A DNA stretch of 5,708 bases from Gallionella sp. (GTDB lineage: Bacteria; Pseudomonadota; Gammaproteobacteria; Burkholderiales; Gallionellaceae): NCBI GenBank assembly GCA_024654105.1, contig JANLID010000407.1:1-5708 (forward strand), given 5' to 3'. Both the position numbers and the translations under genes were made by a program. The notes beneath the pieces were generated by a model, which saw nothing but the letters and a program-made list of their open reading frames with translations, had not been told where the DNA came from and made no database searches. Below are positions 1 through 5,381 of this stretch, in pieces (position 1 is the stretch's first letter; each line of letters starts with the position of its first letter).

Positions 1-46
1 CCTTCAGGTTATGCCGGAACTAAAATCTGGATTTATAGAAGTGCCC

Positions 47-493
47 ATGAGCCTCAAGCAGCAAATCACTGAAGACATGAAGACCGCGATGCGCGCCAAG
101 GATGCGGCGCGTCTCGGGGCGATTCGTCTGTTGCTCGCCGCGATGAAGCAGCGCGAAGTGGACGAGCGCATCGAGTTGTCGGATGCAGATGTGGTCGCCA
201 TCATCGAAAAGATGAACAAGCAGCGGCGCGACTCCATCAGTCAGTACGAAGCGGCTGGCCGCCAGGATCTGGCGGATGTCGAAAAATTTGAAATGAGCGT
301 GCTGGCTAATTACATGCCGCAACAGCTCAGCGAGGACGAGATTGCCTCTGCCGTGGCCGAGGCAATTGCCGCAATCGGCGCATCCAGTCCGCAGGACATG
401 GGCAAGGTGATGGGTATGCTCAAGCCAAAGCTGGCCGGACGTGCCGATATGGGCAAGGTTTCCGCGCTGATCAAGGCGCAACTCACCAAGTAG
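47..493 (+). CDS. GatB/YqeY domain-containing protein
   Basis: This is a 148-residue protein of the YqeY family, matching the usual length of about 147-150. The family resembles the C-terminal tail domain of GatB, the tRNA-dependent amidotransferase subunit. A link to tRNA is therefore suspected, but no enzymatic role is established. It is predicted to be cytosolic and mostly helical, with no signal peptide or membrane segment. Family-like blocks are visible at residues 58-75 (KQRRDSISQYEAAGRQDL), 79-98 (including NYMPQQLSEDE) and 117-146, where DMGKV occurs twice around LKPKLAGRA. I chose the ATG at 47 because MSLKQQITEDM is the typical family N-terminus and an AGAAG ribosome site lies 5 bases upstream (37-41). 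The in-frame ATG at 11 would add 12 atypical residues. The gene sits 62 bases before dnaG on the same strand, a common betaproteobacterial arrangement, and is probably co-transcribed with it. Confidence 0.93.
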   Translation: MSLKQQITEDMKTAMRAKDAARLGAIRLLLAAMKQREVDERIELSDADVVAIIEKMNKQRRDSISQYEAAGRQDLADVEKFEMSVLANYMPQQLSEDEIASAVAEAIAAIGASSPQDMGKVMGMLKPKLAGRADMGKVSALIKAQLTK

Positions 494-522
494 TAACTTC
501 AACCCGATTAACGATTCCACTG

Positions 523-538
523 CCCGCCAACGGGCGGG
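523..538 (+). other. GC-rich hairpin in the yqeY-dnaG gap
   Basis: CCCGCC (523-528) can pair with GGCGGG (533-538) around a four-base AACG loop. This gives six G-C pairs, ending seven bases before the AGGG ribosome site of dnaG. No T-run follows, so it is not a normal intrinsic terminator. It could be a processing or pausing site, or could modulate dnaG translation. The role is inferred from position only. Confidence 0.4.
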
Positions 539-544
539 ATGAAC

Positions 545-548
545 AGGG
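545..548 (+). promoter_or_regulatory. Ribosome binding site for the TTG start of dnaG
   Basis: AGGG lies seven bases upstream of the TTG at 556. The spacing is good and supports initiation at TTG, where the protein begins with the classic primase N-terminus (MIPKSFIQDLL). A weak start codon in dnaG fits the known low abundance of primase, although low expression here is an inference. Confidence 0.6.
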
Positions 549-555
549 TGCTGAC

Positions 556-2292
556 TTGATTCCAAAAAGTTTCATTCAGGACTTGCTCAATCGTCTCGAT
601 ATCGTGGATGTGATCGAGCGGTACGTGCCGCTCAAGAAGGCCGGGGCGAATTTTGTCGCCTGCTGTCCATTTCACAACGAAAAATCCCCCTCTTTTACGG
701 TCAGCCAGTCCAAGCAGTTCTATCATTGCTTCGGTTGTGGCGCACATGGCACGGCGATCGGCTTCGTCATGGAACACGCCGGACTCGGCTATGTTGAAGC
801 GATCGAGGAGTTGGCACGCAATGCTGGCCTGGAAGTGCCGCATGAACGCTCCGCCACAGGCGATATCTATCAGAAGATTGCGCCGGATTTGTATGAGGTG
901 ATGCAAACCGCGACGCGCTATTACCGCGAGCAGCTCAAGCAGTCGCCGCGCGCCATCGATTACCTCAAGCAGCGCGGGCTGAGCGGCGAGATTGCGGCGA
1001 GATTTGGCCTCGGCTATGCGCCGGACGATTGGCAGAACCTTGCTGCGGCCTTTCCGGATTACCAGAGCGATGCGCTGGCCGAGACCGGCTTGGTGATCGC
1101 CGGCGACGAGGAGAAGCGCTATGACCGCTTCCGCGACCGGATCATGTTCCCCATCGTCAACGTGCGCGGCCAGGTCATCGGCTTCGGCGGGCGGGTGCTG
1201 GACAAGGGCGAGCCCAAATATCTCAACTCGCCCGAGACGCCGCTGTTCGAAAAAGGCCGCGAGTTGTACGGCCTGTTTCAGGCACAAAAGGCGATTCGCG
1301 GCGGGCAGCGGGTGCTGGTGGTGGAAGGCTACATGGACGTGGTGGCGCTGGCGCAGCACGGCGTAGAATACGCCGTGGCGACGCTGGGCACGGCGACCAC
1401 GCCATATCACGTACAGAAACTGCTGCGCCTCACCGAACACATCGTATTCTGTTTCGACGGAGACAAGGCAGGGCAAAAGGCGGCATGGCGTGCGCTGGAA
1501 AATACGCTGCCCTATTTGCAGGACGGCAAGCGCATCAGCTTTTTGTTCCTGCCGGTGGAGCATGATCCCGACAGCTTTATCCGCGAATTCGGCAAGGAGG
1601 CTTTCGAGCAACGCATGCAGGAAACGATGCCGTTGTCTGCCTATCTGTTGCGCGAAATCAGCGCAGGGTTGGATTTGCGCGCCCAGGAAGGGCGCAACCA
1701 ATTGCTGCAACGCGCCAAACCGTTGTTGACCGCGATTGCTGCCCCGGCAACCTCCTTATTGCTGCGCAAGGAAGTCGCAGCGCTCGCCGGGGTAAGTCAG
1801 GCGGAACTGGAGGCGTTGTATGAAATCAAACCAGTCGCGCGCATGGCACAGCGGGCATACCAGAAGGCCGGGCGCAAAACGCCCTCAGCGCATCGGTTGT
1901 TGTTGCAATGCCTGATTGCGCAACCTGCACTGGGTACGCAAATTCACGCCGATTGGCATGGCGAAGGGGCTGAGGCCGAGGCGGTGACAGCGGTACTTTA
2001 TGTACTGCGCGAAGCCGATTTTGAGGCAAACGGTGCCGCACTGATGCAGTTGTTTTATGGCACAGTGCATGAAAAAACCCTGGCGGCGGCAGAGGCGGAT
2101 ATGTTGAATTGGGGCGAAAATTTCGATGTGGCGGCGGAGTTTGACGGGCTGATGGGAAAATTCAACGAAGAGCAACGCCGGCAGCAATTTCAGGTATTGC
2201 AGGCAAAATTGGCGCAAGGTGGCCTGTCCGGCCTGAATGATTCGGAACGCGAGCAATATAAGCAACTGGCAAAACCGCCGCAACGCGGCTAG
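556..2292 (+). CDS. dnaG: DNA primase DnaG
   Basis: This is the replicative primase. It synthesises short RNA primers on single-stranded DNA at the fork, recruited by the DnaB helicase. It has 578 residues, close to the 581 of the E. coli enzyme. The N-terminal CHC2 zinc domain shows ligands C37, H40, C58 and C61 (CCPFH ... CFGCGAHG). The RNA-polymerase core has the basic segment RFRDR (191-195) and FGGR (210-213). The Toprim fold follows, with E257 in EGYMD, D301 and D303 in DGDKAG, and D337/D339 in HDPDS, which are the expected metal-binding acidic residues. The C-terminal part, from about residue 430, is the less conserved helicase-binding domain. The start is TTG, supported by an AGGG site and by the match to the family N-terminus. 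All key residues are present and the frame is intact, so it should be functional. It lies between the YqeY gene and rpoD, and is probably transcribed from a promoter upstream of this window. Confidence 0.98.
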   Translation: MIPKSFIQDLLNRLDIVDVIERYVPLKKAGANFVACCPFHNEKSPSFTVSQSKQFYHCFGCGAHGTAIGFVMEHAGLGYVEAIEELARNAGLEVPHERSATGDIYQKIAPDLYEVMQTATRYYREQLKQSPRAIDYLKQRGLSGEIAARFGLGYAPDDWQNLAAAFPDYQSDALAETGLVIAGDEEKRYDRFRDRIMFPIVNVRGQVIGFGGRVLDKGEPKYLNSPETPLFEKGRELYGLFQAQKAIRGGQRVLVVEGYMDVVALAQHGVEYAVATLGTATTPYHVQKLLRLTEHIVFCFDGDKAGQKAAWRALENTLPYLQDGKRISFLFLPVEHDPDSFIREFGKEAFEQRMQETMPLSAYLLREISAGLDLRAQEGRNQLLQRAKPLLTAIAAPATSLLLRKEVAALAGVSQAELEALYEIKPVARMAQRAYQKAGRKTPSAHRLLLQCLIAQPALGTQIHADWHGEGAEAEAVTAVLYVLREADFEANGAALMQLFYGTVHEKTLAAAEADMLNWGENFDVAAEFDGLMGKFNEEQRRQQFQVLQAKLAQGGLSGLNDSEREQYKQLAKPPQRG

Positions 2293-2329
2293 CTTCCGGC
2301 AAGGTTAGGAAATGATTGATGAAATCGGG

Positions 2330-2335
2330 TATAAT
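2330..2335 (+). promoter_or_regulatory. rpoD promoter, -10 box TATAAT
   Basis: A perfect TATAAT lies in the gap between the dnaG stop and the rpoD start. Transcription would begin near 2342 and leave a leader of about 37 bases. The -35 region is poor: only AGGAAA stands 17 bases upstream, or TTAGGA with a long 19-base spacer. The promoter may therefore be weak or need an activator. It argues against an rpoD start at the ATG at 2316, which lies upstream of the expected transcription start. Confidence 0.55.
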
Positions 2336-2378
2336 CCGCCGCTTTTCTGCGCGGCATTACGCAATTGGGAATCTGAAC

Positions 2379-4310
2379 ATGGCAAAGCCTAGAGACAAGA
2401 AAAAACAGGGTAAAAAACAGTCTGTCGTTATCGAGCAACCGATCGTTGACCAGCAGCAGGATATCGAGGCAAGGCGCACGCGCCTGAAAGCTTTAATTGT
2501 GCTGGGCAAGGAGCGCGGTTATCTGACCTATGCGGAAATCAACGACCACTTGCCGGACATGCTCGAAGTTGAGCAAATCGAAGGTGTGGCGAGCATGATC
2601 AACGATATGGGCATCAAGGTTTGTGACGTTACCCCTGATGCCGAAACGCTGATCATGACGGATACCGCACCCGCGGCAGCCGATGAGGATGCCGCTGAGG
2701 AAGCCGAAGCCGCACTGTCTACAGTGGACTCCGAATTTGGCCGCACCACCGACCCGGTGCGCATGTACATGCGCGAAATGGGAACGGTGGAGTTGCTCAC
2801 TCGCGAAAAAGAAATCGAGATCGCCAAGCGGATCGAAGAAGGCCTGAAGCATATGATTCAGGCGATTTCCGCGTGTCCGATGACCATTGCTGAAATTCTG
2901 GCGTTGGCCACAAAGATTGAAAACGATCAGATGCGCGTTGATGAGTTGATCGACGGCTTCGTGGATACCGAGAATGAAGCAGCCATCGGCGCGGAAAGTA
3001 CTGAAGAAGCGGAAGAAAACGGTGAGGCAACTACTGATATAGAGGAGGAGGAAGACGAAGAAGCAACTGCTGCCGCCGCTGCCGCCAACCTGGCTCAACT
3101 GAAGGCAGATGCGCTGGCACGTTTTGCCGTGATGGGTGACCTTTTTACCAAGATGGGCAAGGCTTACGAAAAATACGGCTACCGCAGCAAGCAGTACGAT
3201 AAATTTCAGTCCGGCATTTCTGATCATCTGATGAATTTCCGTTTTTCCGCGAAACAAGTGGATGCCTTATGCGACACCATGCGCAGCCTGGTTGAAGAAG
3301 TCCGTCGCTGCGAGCGCAATATCCAGGATATGTGTGTAAGCAAGAGCAAAATGCCGCGCCCGTATTTCATCAAGGTATTCCCGGGTAACGAAGATAATTT
3401 ACAATGGGTTGTGCGGGAGCTGAAATCAAAGAAACCATATAGCGAAACGTTGGAACGCTATCAGCATTCCATCATTGAGCAACAGCAGCACTTACTGGAT
3501 TTGGAGCGGCGCGTCGGCATCCCGATCAAGGACTTGAAGGAAATCAACAAACAGATGACCAACGGCGAAGCCAAGTCGCGCCGCGCCAAACGCGACATGA
3601 TCGAGGCCAACCTGCGCCTGGTAATTTCCATTGCCAAAAAATACACCAATCGCGGCCTGCAATTTCTTGACCTGATTCAGGAAGGCAATATTGGCCTGAT
3701 GAAGGCAGTGGATAAATTTGAATACCGGCGCGGGTACAAGTTTTCGACCTACGCAACATGGTGGATTCGCCAGGCAATTACGCGCTCCATCGCCGATCAG
3801 GCGCGCACCATCCGTATCCCGGTACACATGATCGAAACCATCAACAAGATGAATCGCATTTCGCGGCAGATCATGCAGGAAACCGGATTGGAACCGGATG
3901 TAGCGACATTGGCCATCAAGATGGAAATGCCGGAAGATAAGATTCACAAGATTCTAAAAATTGCCAAAGAACCGATTTCCATGGAAACGCCCGTGGGTGA
4001 TGACGACGATTCGCATTTGGGCGATTTCATCGAAGACGCGAATACCACCGTGCCGGTTGATGCGGCAATTTACGAGAGCCTGCGCGGCGCGACAGCAGAC
4101 ATTCTTGATAGTTTGACACAACGAGAGGCCAAAGTATTGCGGATGCGCTTCGGCATCGAAATGAATACCGACCATACACTGGAAGAAGTCGGCAAACAGT
4201 TTGACGTAACCCGTGAACGCATACGTCAAATCGAAGCCAAGGCTCTGCGCAAACTCCGGCATCCATCGCGTTCCGAAAAACTCAAAAGTTTCCTCGACAG
4301 CGAAAGTTAG
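2379..4310 (+). CDS. rpoD: RNA polymerase primary sigma factor RpoD (sigma-70)
   Basis: This is the housekeeping sigma factor, which directs core RNA polymerase to -10/-35 promoters. With the ATG at 2379 it has 643 residues and begins MAKPRDKKKQGKK. Region 1.1 covers about residues 25-90. Region 1.2 holds TDPVRMYMREMG (124-135). A non-conserved insert, as in E. coli RpoD, follows; it carries an acidic stretch (about 208-229) and an alanine run (231-236). Region 2 runs from about 410 to 483, including RGYKFSTYATWWIRQAI, which covers core binding and -10 recognition. The region 3.2 finger is GDDDDSHLGDFIED (540-553). Region 4, with its helix-turn-helix, ends in VTRERIRQIEAKALRKLRHP (610-629) and recognises the -35 box. 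The start was chosen over the in-frame ATG at 2316 because GGGA (2367-2370) lies eight bases before it and a TATAAT box lies between the two. A tRNA gene follows after six bases. Confidence 0.98.
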   Translation: MAKPRDKKKQGKKQSVVIEQPIVDQQQDIEARRTRLKALIVLGKERGYLTYAEINDHLPDMLEVEQIEGVASMINDMGIKVCDVTPDAETLIMTDTAPAAADEDAAEEAEAALSTVDSEFGRTTDPVRMYMREMGTVELLTREKEIEIAKRIEEGLKHMIQAISACPMTIAEILALATKIENDQMRVDELIDGFVDTENEAAIGAESTEEAEENGEATTDIEEEEDEEATAAAAAANLAQLKADALARFAVMGDLFTKMGKAYEKYGYRSKQYDKFQSGISDHLMNFRFSAKQVDALCDTMRSLVEEVRRCERNIQDMCVSKSKMPRPYFIKVFPGNEDNLQWVVRELKSKKPYSETLERYQHSIIEQQQHLLDLERRVGIPIKDLKEINKQMTNGEAKSRRAKRDMIEANLRLVISIAKKYTNRGLQFLDLIQEGNIGLMKAVDKFEYRRGYKFSTYATWWIRQAITRSIADQARTIRIPVHMIETINKMNRISRQIMQETGLEPDVATLAIKMEMPEDKIHKILKIAKEPISMETPVGDDDDSHLGDFIEDANTTVPVDAAIYESLRGATADILDSLTQREAKVLRMRFGIEMNTDHTLEEVGKQFDVTRERIRQIEAKALRKLRHPSRSEKLKSFLDSES

Positions 4311-4316
4311 TTTTAA

Positions 4317-4393
4317 GGGTCGTTAGCTCAGTTGGTTAGAGCAGAGGACTCATAATCCTTTGGTCCGGGGTTCAAGTCCCTGACGACCCACCA
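4317..4393 (+). tRNA. tRNA with CAU anticodon, probably tRNA-Ile2
   Basis: The 77-base gene folds into a full cloverleaf. The acceptor stem GGGTCGT pairs perfectly with ACGACCC, the D-stem is GCTC/GAGC, and the anticodon stem is GAGGA/TCCTT with loop CTCATAA (anticodon at 4351-4353). The variable loop is TGGTC, the T-arm is CGGGG-TTCAAGT-CCCTG, and the discriminator A precedes an encoded CCA. A CAU anticodon fits elongator Met, initiator Met, or the minor Ile tRNA whose C34 becomes lysidine so that it reads AUA. The first acceptor pair is G-C and the anticodon stem lacks the three G-C pairs of an initiator, so initiator is excluded. The G27-U43 pair and the TGGTC variable loop resemble E. coli tRNA-Ile2 rather than its elongator Met. 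However, pair 4-69 is U-A, unlike the C-G of E. coli Ile2, so Met remains possible. It begins six bases after rpoD and is probably processed from that transcript. Confidence 0.95.
4366..4393 (+). other. Putative attachment site at the tRNA 3' end
   Basis: Tyrosine recombinases of islands and prophages commonly recombine within the 3' part of a tRNA gene and leave the tRNA intact. Here a recombinase gene and element-type cargo lie directly downstream on the opposite strand, pointing at the tRNA. The T-arm and acceptor end are therefore the natural candidate core. The direct-repeat partner would be at the far end of the element. I see no second copy inside this window, so the exact crossover segment is not defined. 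Confidence 0.35.
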
Positions 4394-4401
4394 ATAAAAT
4401 C

Positions 4402-4429
4402 AAGGCTTGCAGCGATGCAGGCCTTTTTT
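4402..4429 (+). terminator. Intrinsic terminator after the rpoD-tRNA unit
   Basis: AAGGCTTGCA (4402-4411) and TGCAGGCCTT (4416-4425) form a ten-pair stem with one G-U pair, closed by a GCGA (GNRA) tetraloop. The stem runs into a T-run at 4424-4429. It begins eight bases after the CCA of the tRNA and should end transcripts from rpoD through the tRNA. On the - strand the same stem is followed by TGATTTTATT, a broken T-run, so it may also weakly stop transcripts arriving from the recombinase-toxin-antitoxin side. Confidence 0.88.
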
Positions 4430-4441
4430 CTTTCTGGCTCA

Positions 4442-4461
4442 TGGGGCACTGGTGGGGCACT
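4442..4461 (+). repeat. Two TGGGGCACT direct repeats, 11 bp period
   Basis: TGGGGCACT occurs at 4442-4450 and again at 4453-4461, separated by GG. The 11-base period is about one helical turn, so both copies present the same DNA face. An inverted GGGGCACT copy lies at 4719-4726 on the - strand. The pair stands 49 bases beyond the tRNA end, where recombinase arm sites or excisionase sites are often found. That role is an inference. Confidence 0.55.
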
Positions 4462-4489
4462 AGGAAGCAGTAAATAGCAGCAAACATCC

Positions 4490-4710
4490 CTACGCCTGCC
4501 GCCCAACAATAACCAGTTTCACCCGCTTGTCAGGGTAGTCACGGATTGCCCTATTCAGCATTTCCTGTACCGATTCACCTTGTACGCGCTTGGTAACCAT
4601 CTGTCCGATCTGGGCGGGTTATCCGGGTCGCTGGCGTTGCTGTCTTCATCAGCCCAGCCGTGGGCTAATTGCCATACAGTTTGATAATCGTCATCGTTAT
4701 AGAGATACAT
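4490..4710 (-). pseudogene. Small hypothetical protein gene with a frameshift
   Basis: Reading leftwards from the ATG at 4710, the first frame gives MYLYNDDDYQTVWQLAHGWA and continues through an acidic stretch to DPDNPP. It then turns into a basic tail and stops at 4555-4557 (51 residues). Shifting frame near 4612-4616, in a CCGCCC run, restores a sensible continuation: QIGQMVTKRVQGESV, then QEMLNRAIRDYPDKRVKLVI, ending at a TAG at 4490-4492. Adding one base at the run would give a protein of about 73 residues. The gene starts 17 bases after the antitoxin stop and looks like the last member of that operon. It has no good ribosome site; the nearest G-run (4723-4726) is 12 bases away. I do not recognise the family with confidence and assign no function. 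It could instead be two overlapping tiny ORFs, the second starting at the ATG at 4600, or a sequencing error. Confidence 0.5.
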
Positions 4711-4718
4711 CGATTATC

Positions 4719-4726
4719 AGTGCCCC
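4719..4726 (-). repeat. Inverted copy of the GGGGCACT repeat
   Basis: GGGGCACT on the - strand lies just after the antitoxin stop codon (4728-4730). It matches eight bases of the tandem repeats at 4442-4461, in the opposite orientation and about 260 bases away. It could be a further protein-binding site of the element end, although an eight-base match alone can arise by chance. Confidence 0.35.
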
Positions 4727-4727
4727 G

Positions 4728-5024
4728 TTATGCAGCCTTTTTGACCGTCATTTTGACTTGCATGCCAGCACGGGCGAGCATGTTCACTAGGGCATCAAGG
4801 CTGAATTTCTCGATGCGGCCTTTGAGCAGGTCGTTCAGGCGTGGCTGGGTGATGCCGAGCATTTCAGCGGCTTCGTTCTGGATGAGTCCGCTCTTTTTGA
4901 CGAGCTGTTCGATCTTGATCATCAAGTCGGTGCGCAGCAGCAGGTTTTGCGCTTCACCTTCGGGGAATCCGAGGTCGCGGAATACGTTGTCACTGCCTTT
5001 GATCATTTTCAGAGGTGCATTCAT
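4728..5024 (-). CDS. HigA-type XRE antitoxin
   Basis: This 98-residue DNA-binding protein is the probable antitoxin of the pair. In such systems it binds and neutralises the toxin and represses the shared promoter. The N-terminal segment (about 10-32, including VFRDLGFPEGEAQNLLLR) is typical of this XRE subgroup. A helix-turn-helix follows at about 48-70 (NEAAEMLGITQPRLNDLLKG), then FSLDALVNMLARAGMQVKM, the usual end of the family. Its ATG overlaps the toxin stop codon in an ATGA at 5021-5024, which suggests translational coupling. A good AAAGGG ribosome site lies seven bases upstream (5032-5037). The toxin-first, antitoxin-second order is that of HigBA modules. The length and frame are intact, so it should be functional. 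Confidence 0.9.
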   Translation of the reverse strand: MNAPLKMIKGSDNVFRDLGFPEGEAQNLLLRTDLMIKIEQLVKKSGLIQNEAAEMLGITQPRLNDLLKGRIEKFSLDALVNMLARAGMQVKMTVKKAA

Positions 5025-5311
5025 TTCTTCGCCCTTTCATTTTGCAATTCTTTATAACGTTTCGCAGCCAGGTCGAGGTCACGCTTCGGAGTCTGTTGCG
5101 ATTTCTTGGTGAAGCCGTGCAGCACGTATATCGCTTCCTCGAATTTGGCGATGTAGATGATGCGGTATTCGTTTTCGGCATGTATCCGAATCTCTGCAAC
5201 GCCGGGGCCGATGGTTATCATCGGCTTCCAGTCTGCCGGCATCTCGCCGGACTGTACGCGGCGCAATTCTCGCCCGGTGTGATAGCGACCCATTTCAGAA
5301 AACTCGCGCAC
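5021..5311 (-). CDS. HigB/Gp49-like RelE-superfamily toxin, start uncertain
   Basis: The protein belongs to the phage-related Gp49/HigB group of RelE-superfamily toxins, known or presumed to be ribosome-dependent mRNA endonucleases. From the GTG at 5311 it has 96 residues. Family signatures are DWKPMITIGPGVAEIRIHA, then EYRIIYIAKFEEAIYVLHGF, then the basic TKKSQQTPKRDLDLAAKRY. The frame stays open upstream to 5353 and there encodes IAKPIQWLGDTLDR before VREF. In related proteins KPIxWLGDSLxRVREF is the normal N-terminus. The position where ATG is expected (5351-5353) reads ATA, and no ATG, GTG or TTG lies between it and 5311. The toxin may thus be weakly made from AUA, made short from GTG, or partly inactivated. 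No clear ribosome site precedes the GTG; a GAG lies five bases before the ATA. The extended frame begins one base after the recombinase stop codon. Confidence 0.85.
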   Translation of the reverse strand: MREFSEMGRYHTGRELRRVQSGEMPADWKPMITIGPGVAEIRIHAENEYRIIYIAKFEEAIYVLHGFTKKSQQTPKRDLDLAAKRYKELQNERAKK

Positions 5312-5353
5312 ACGGTCTAAAGTATCACCAAGCCATTGTATTGGTTTAGCTAT

Positions 5354-5381
5354 ATTATCTCAATTCTGATATAAAAGGCAA
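5354..5381 (-). promoter_or_regulatory. Possible promoter for the toxin-antitoxin pair
   Basis: On the - strand TTGCCT (5376-5381) is followed after 16 bases by GATAAT (5354-5359). This matches four of six -35 positions and five of six -10 positions. It overlaps the end of the recombinase gene. Transcription would start near 5347, downstream of the ATA at 5353, so a message from this promoter could only use the GTG at 5311 or a later start for the toxin. A transcript running through from the recombinase gene would still contain the ATA. I see no clear palindromic operator. Confidence 0.35.

Noticed and set aside
11..46. Upstream in-frame ATG for the YqeY gene
   Set aside because: It adds 12 residues not typical of the family, its ribosome site is too close to the start, and the ATG at 47 has a well-spaced AGAAG.
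508..1710. Long - strand open frame of 400 codons opposite dnaG
   Set aside because: It lies wholly antisense to an intact dnaG with all catalytic residues; the composition (rich in R, H, L, Q) is that of a shadow frame and no domain is recognisable.
2316..2378. Upstream in-frame ATG for rpoD
   Set aside because: The added 21 residues are translated promoter sequence; TATAAT lies downstream of this ATG and GGGA precedes the ATG at 2379.
2990..3090. GA-rich repetitive tract in rpoD
   Set aside because: It encodes the acidic non-conserved insert of sigma-70 in an intact frame; comparable acidic stretches occur in E. coli RpoD, so it is not a separate repeat element.
2493..3257. 254-codon - strand frame opposite rpoD
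   Set aside because: It is antisense to the conserved rpoD; its run of F, S and C residues is the reverse reading of the acidic GA-rich insert and it has no plausible motif.
4669..5112. 147-codon + strand frame opposite the antitoxin gene
   Set aside because: The opposite strand carries a recognisable XRE antitoxin with a good ribosome site; this frame is serine- and arginine-rich shadow sequence. The + strand frames at 4590-4790 and 5015-5320 are rejected for the same reason.
5325..5336. Four-codon minicistron (ATG GCT TGG TGA) on the - strand just before the toxin GTG
   Set aside because: It is too short to support as a leader peptide, has no clear ribosome site, and the overlapping frame encodes the family-like toxin N-terminus.
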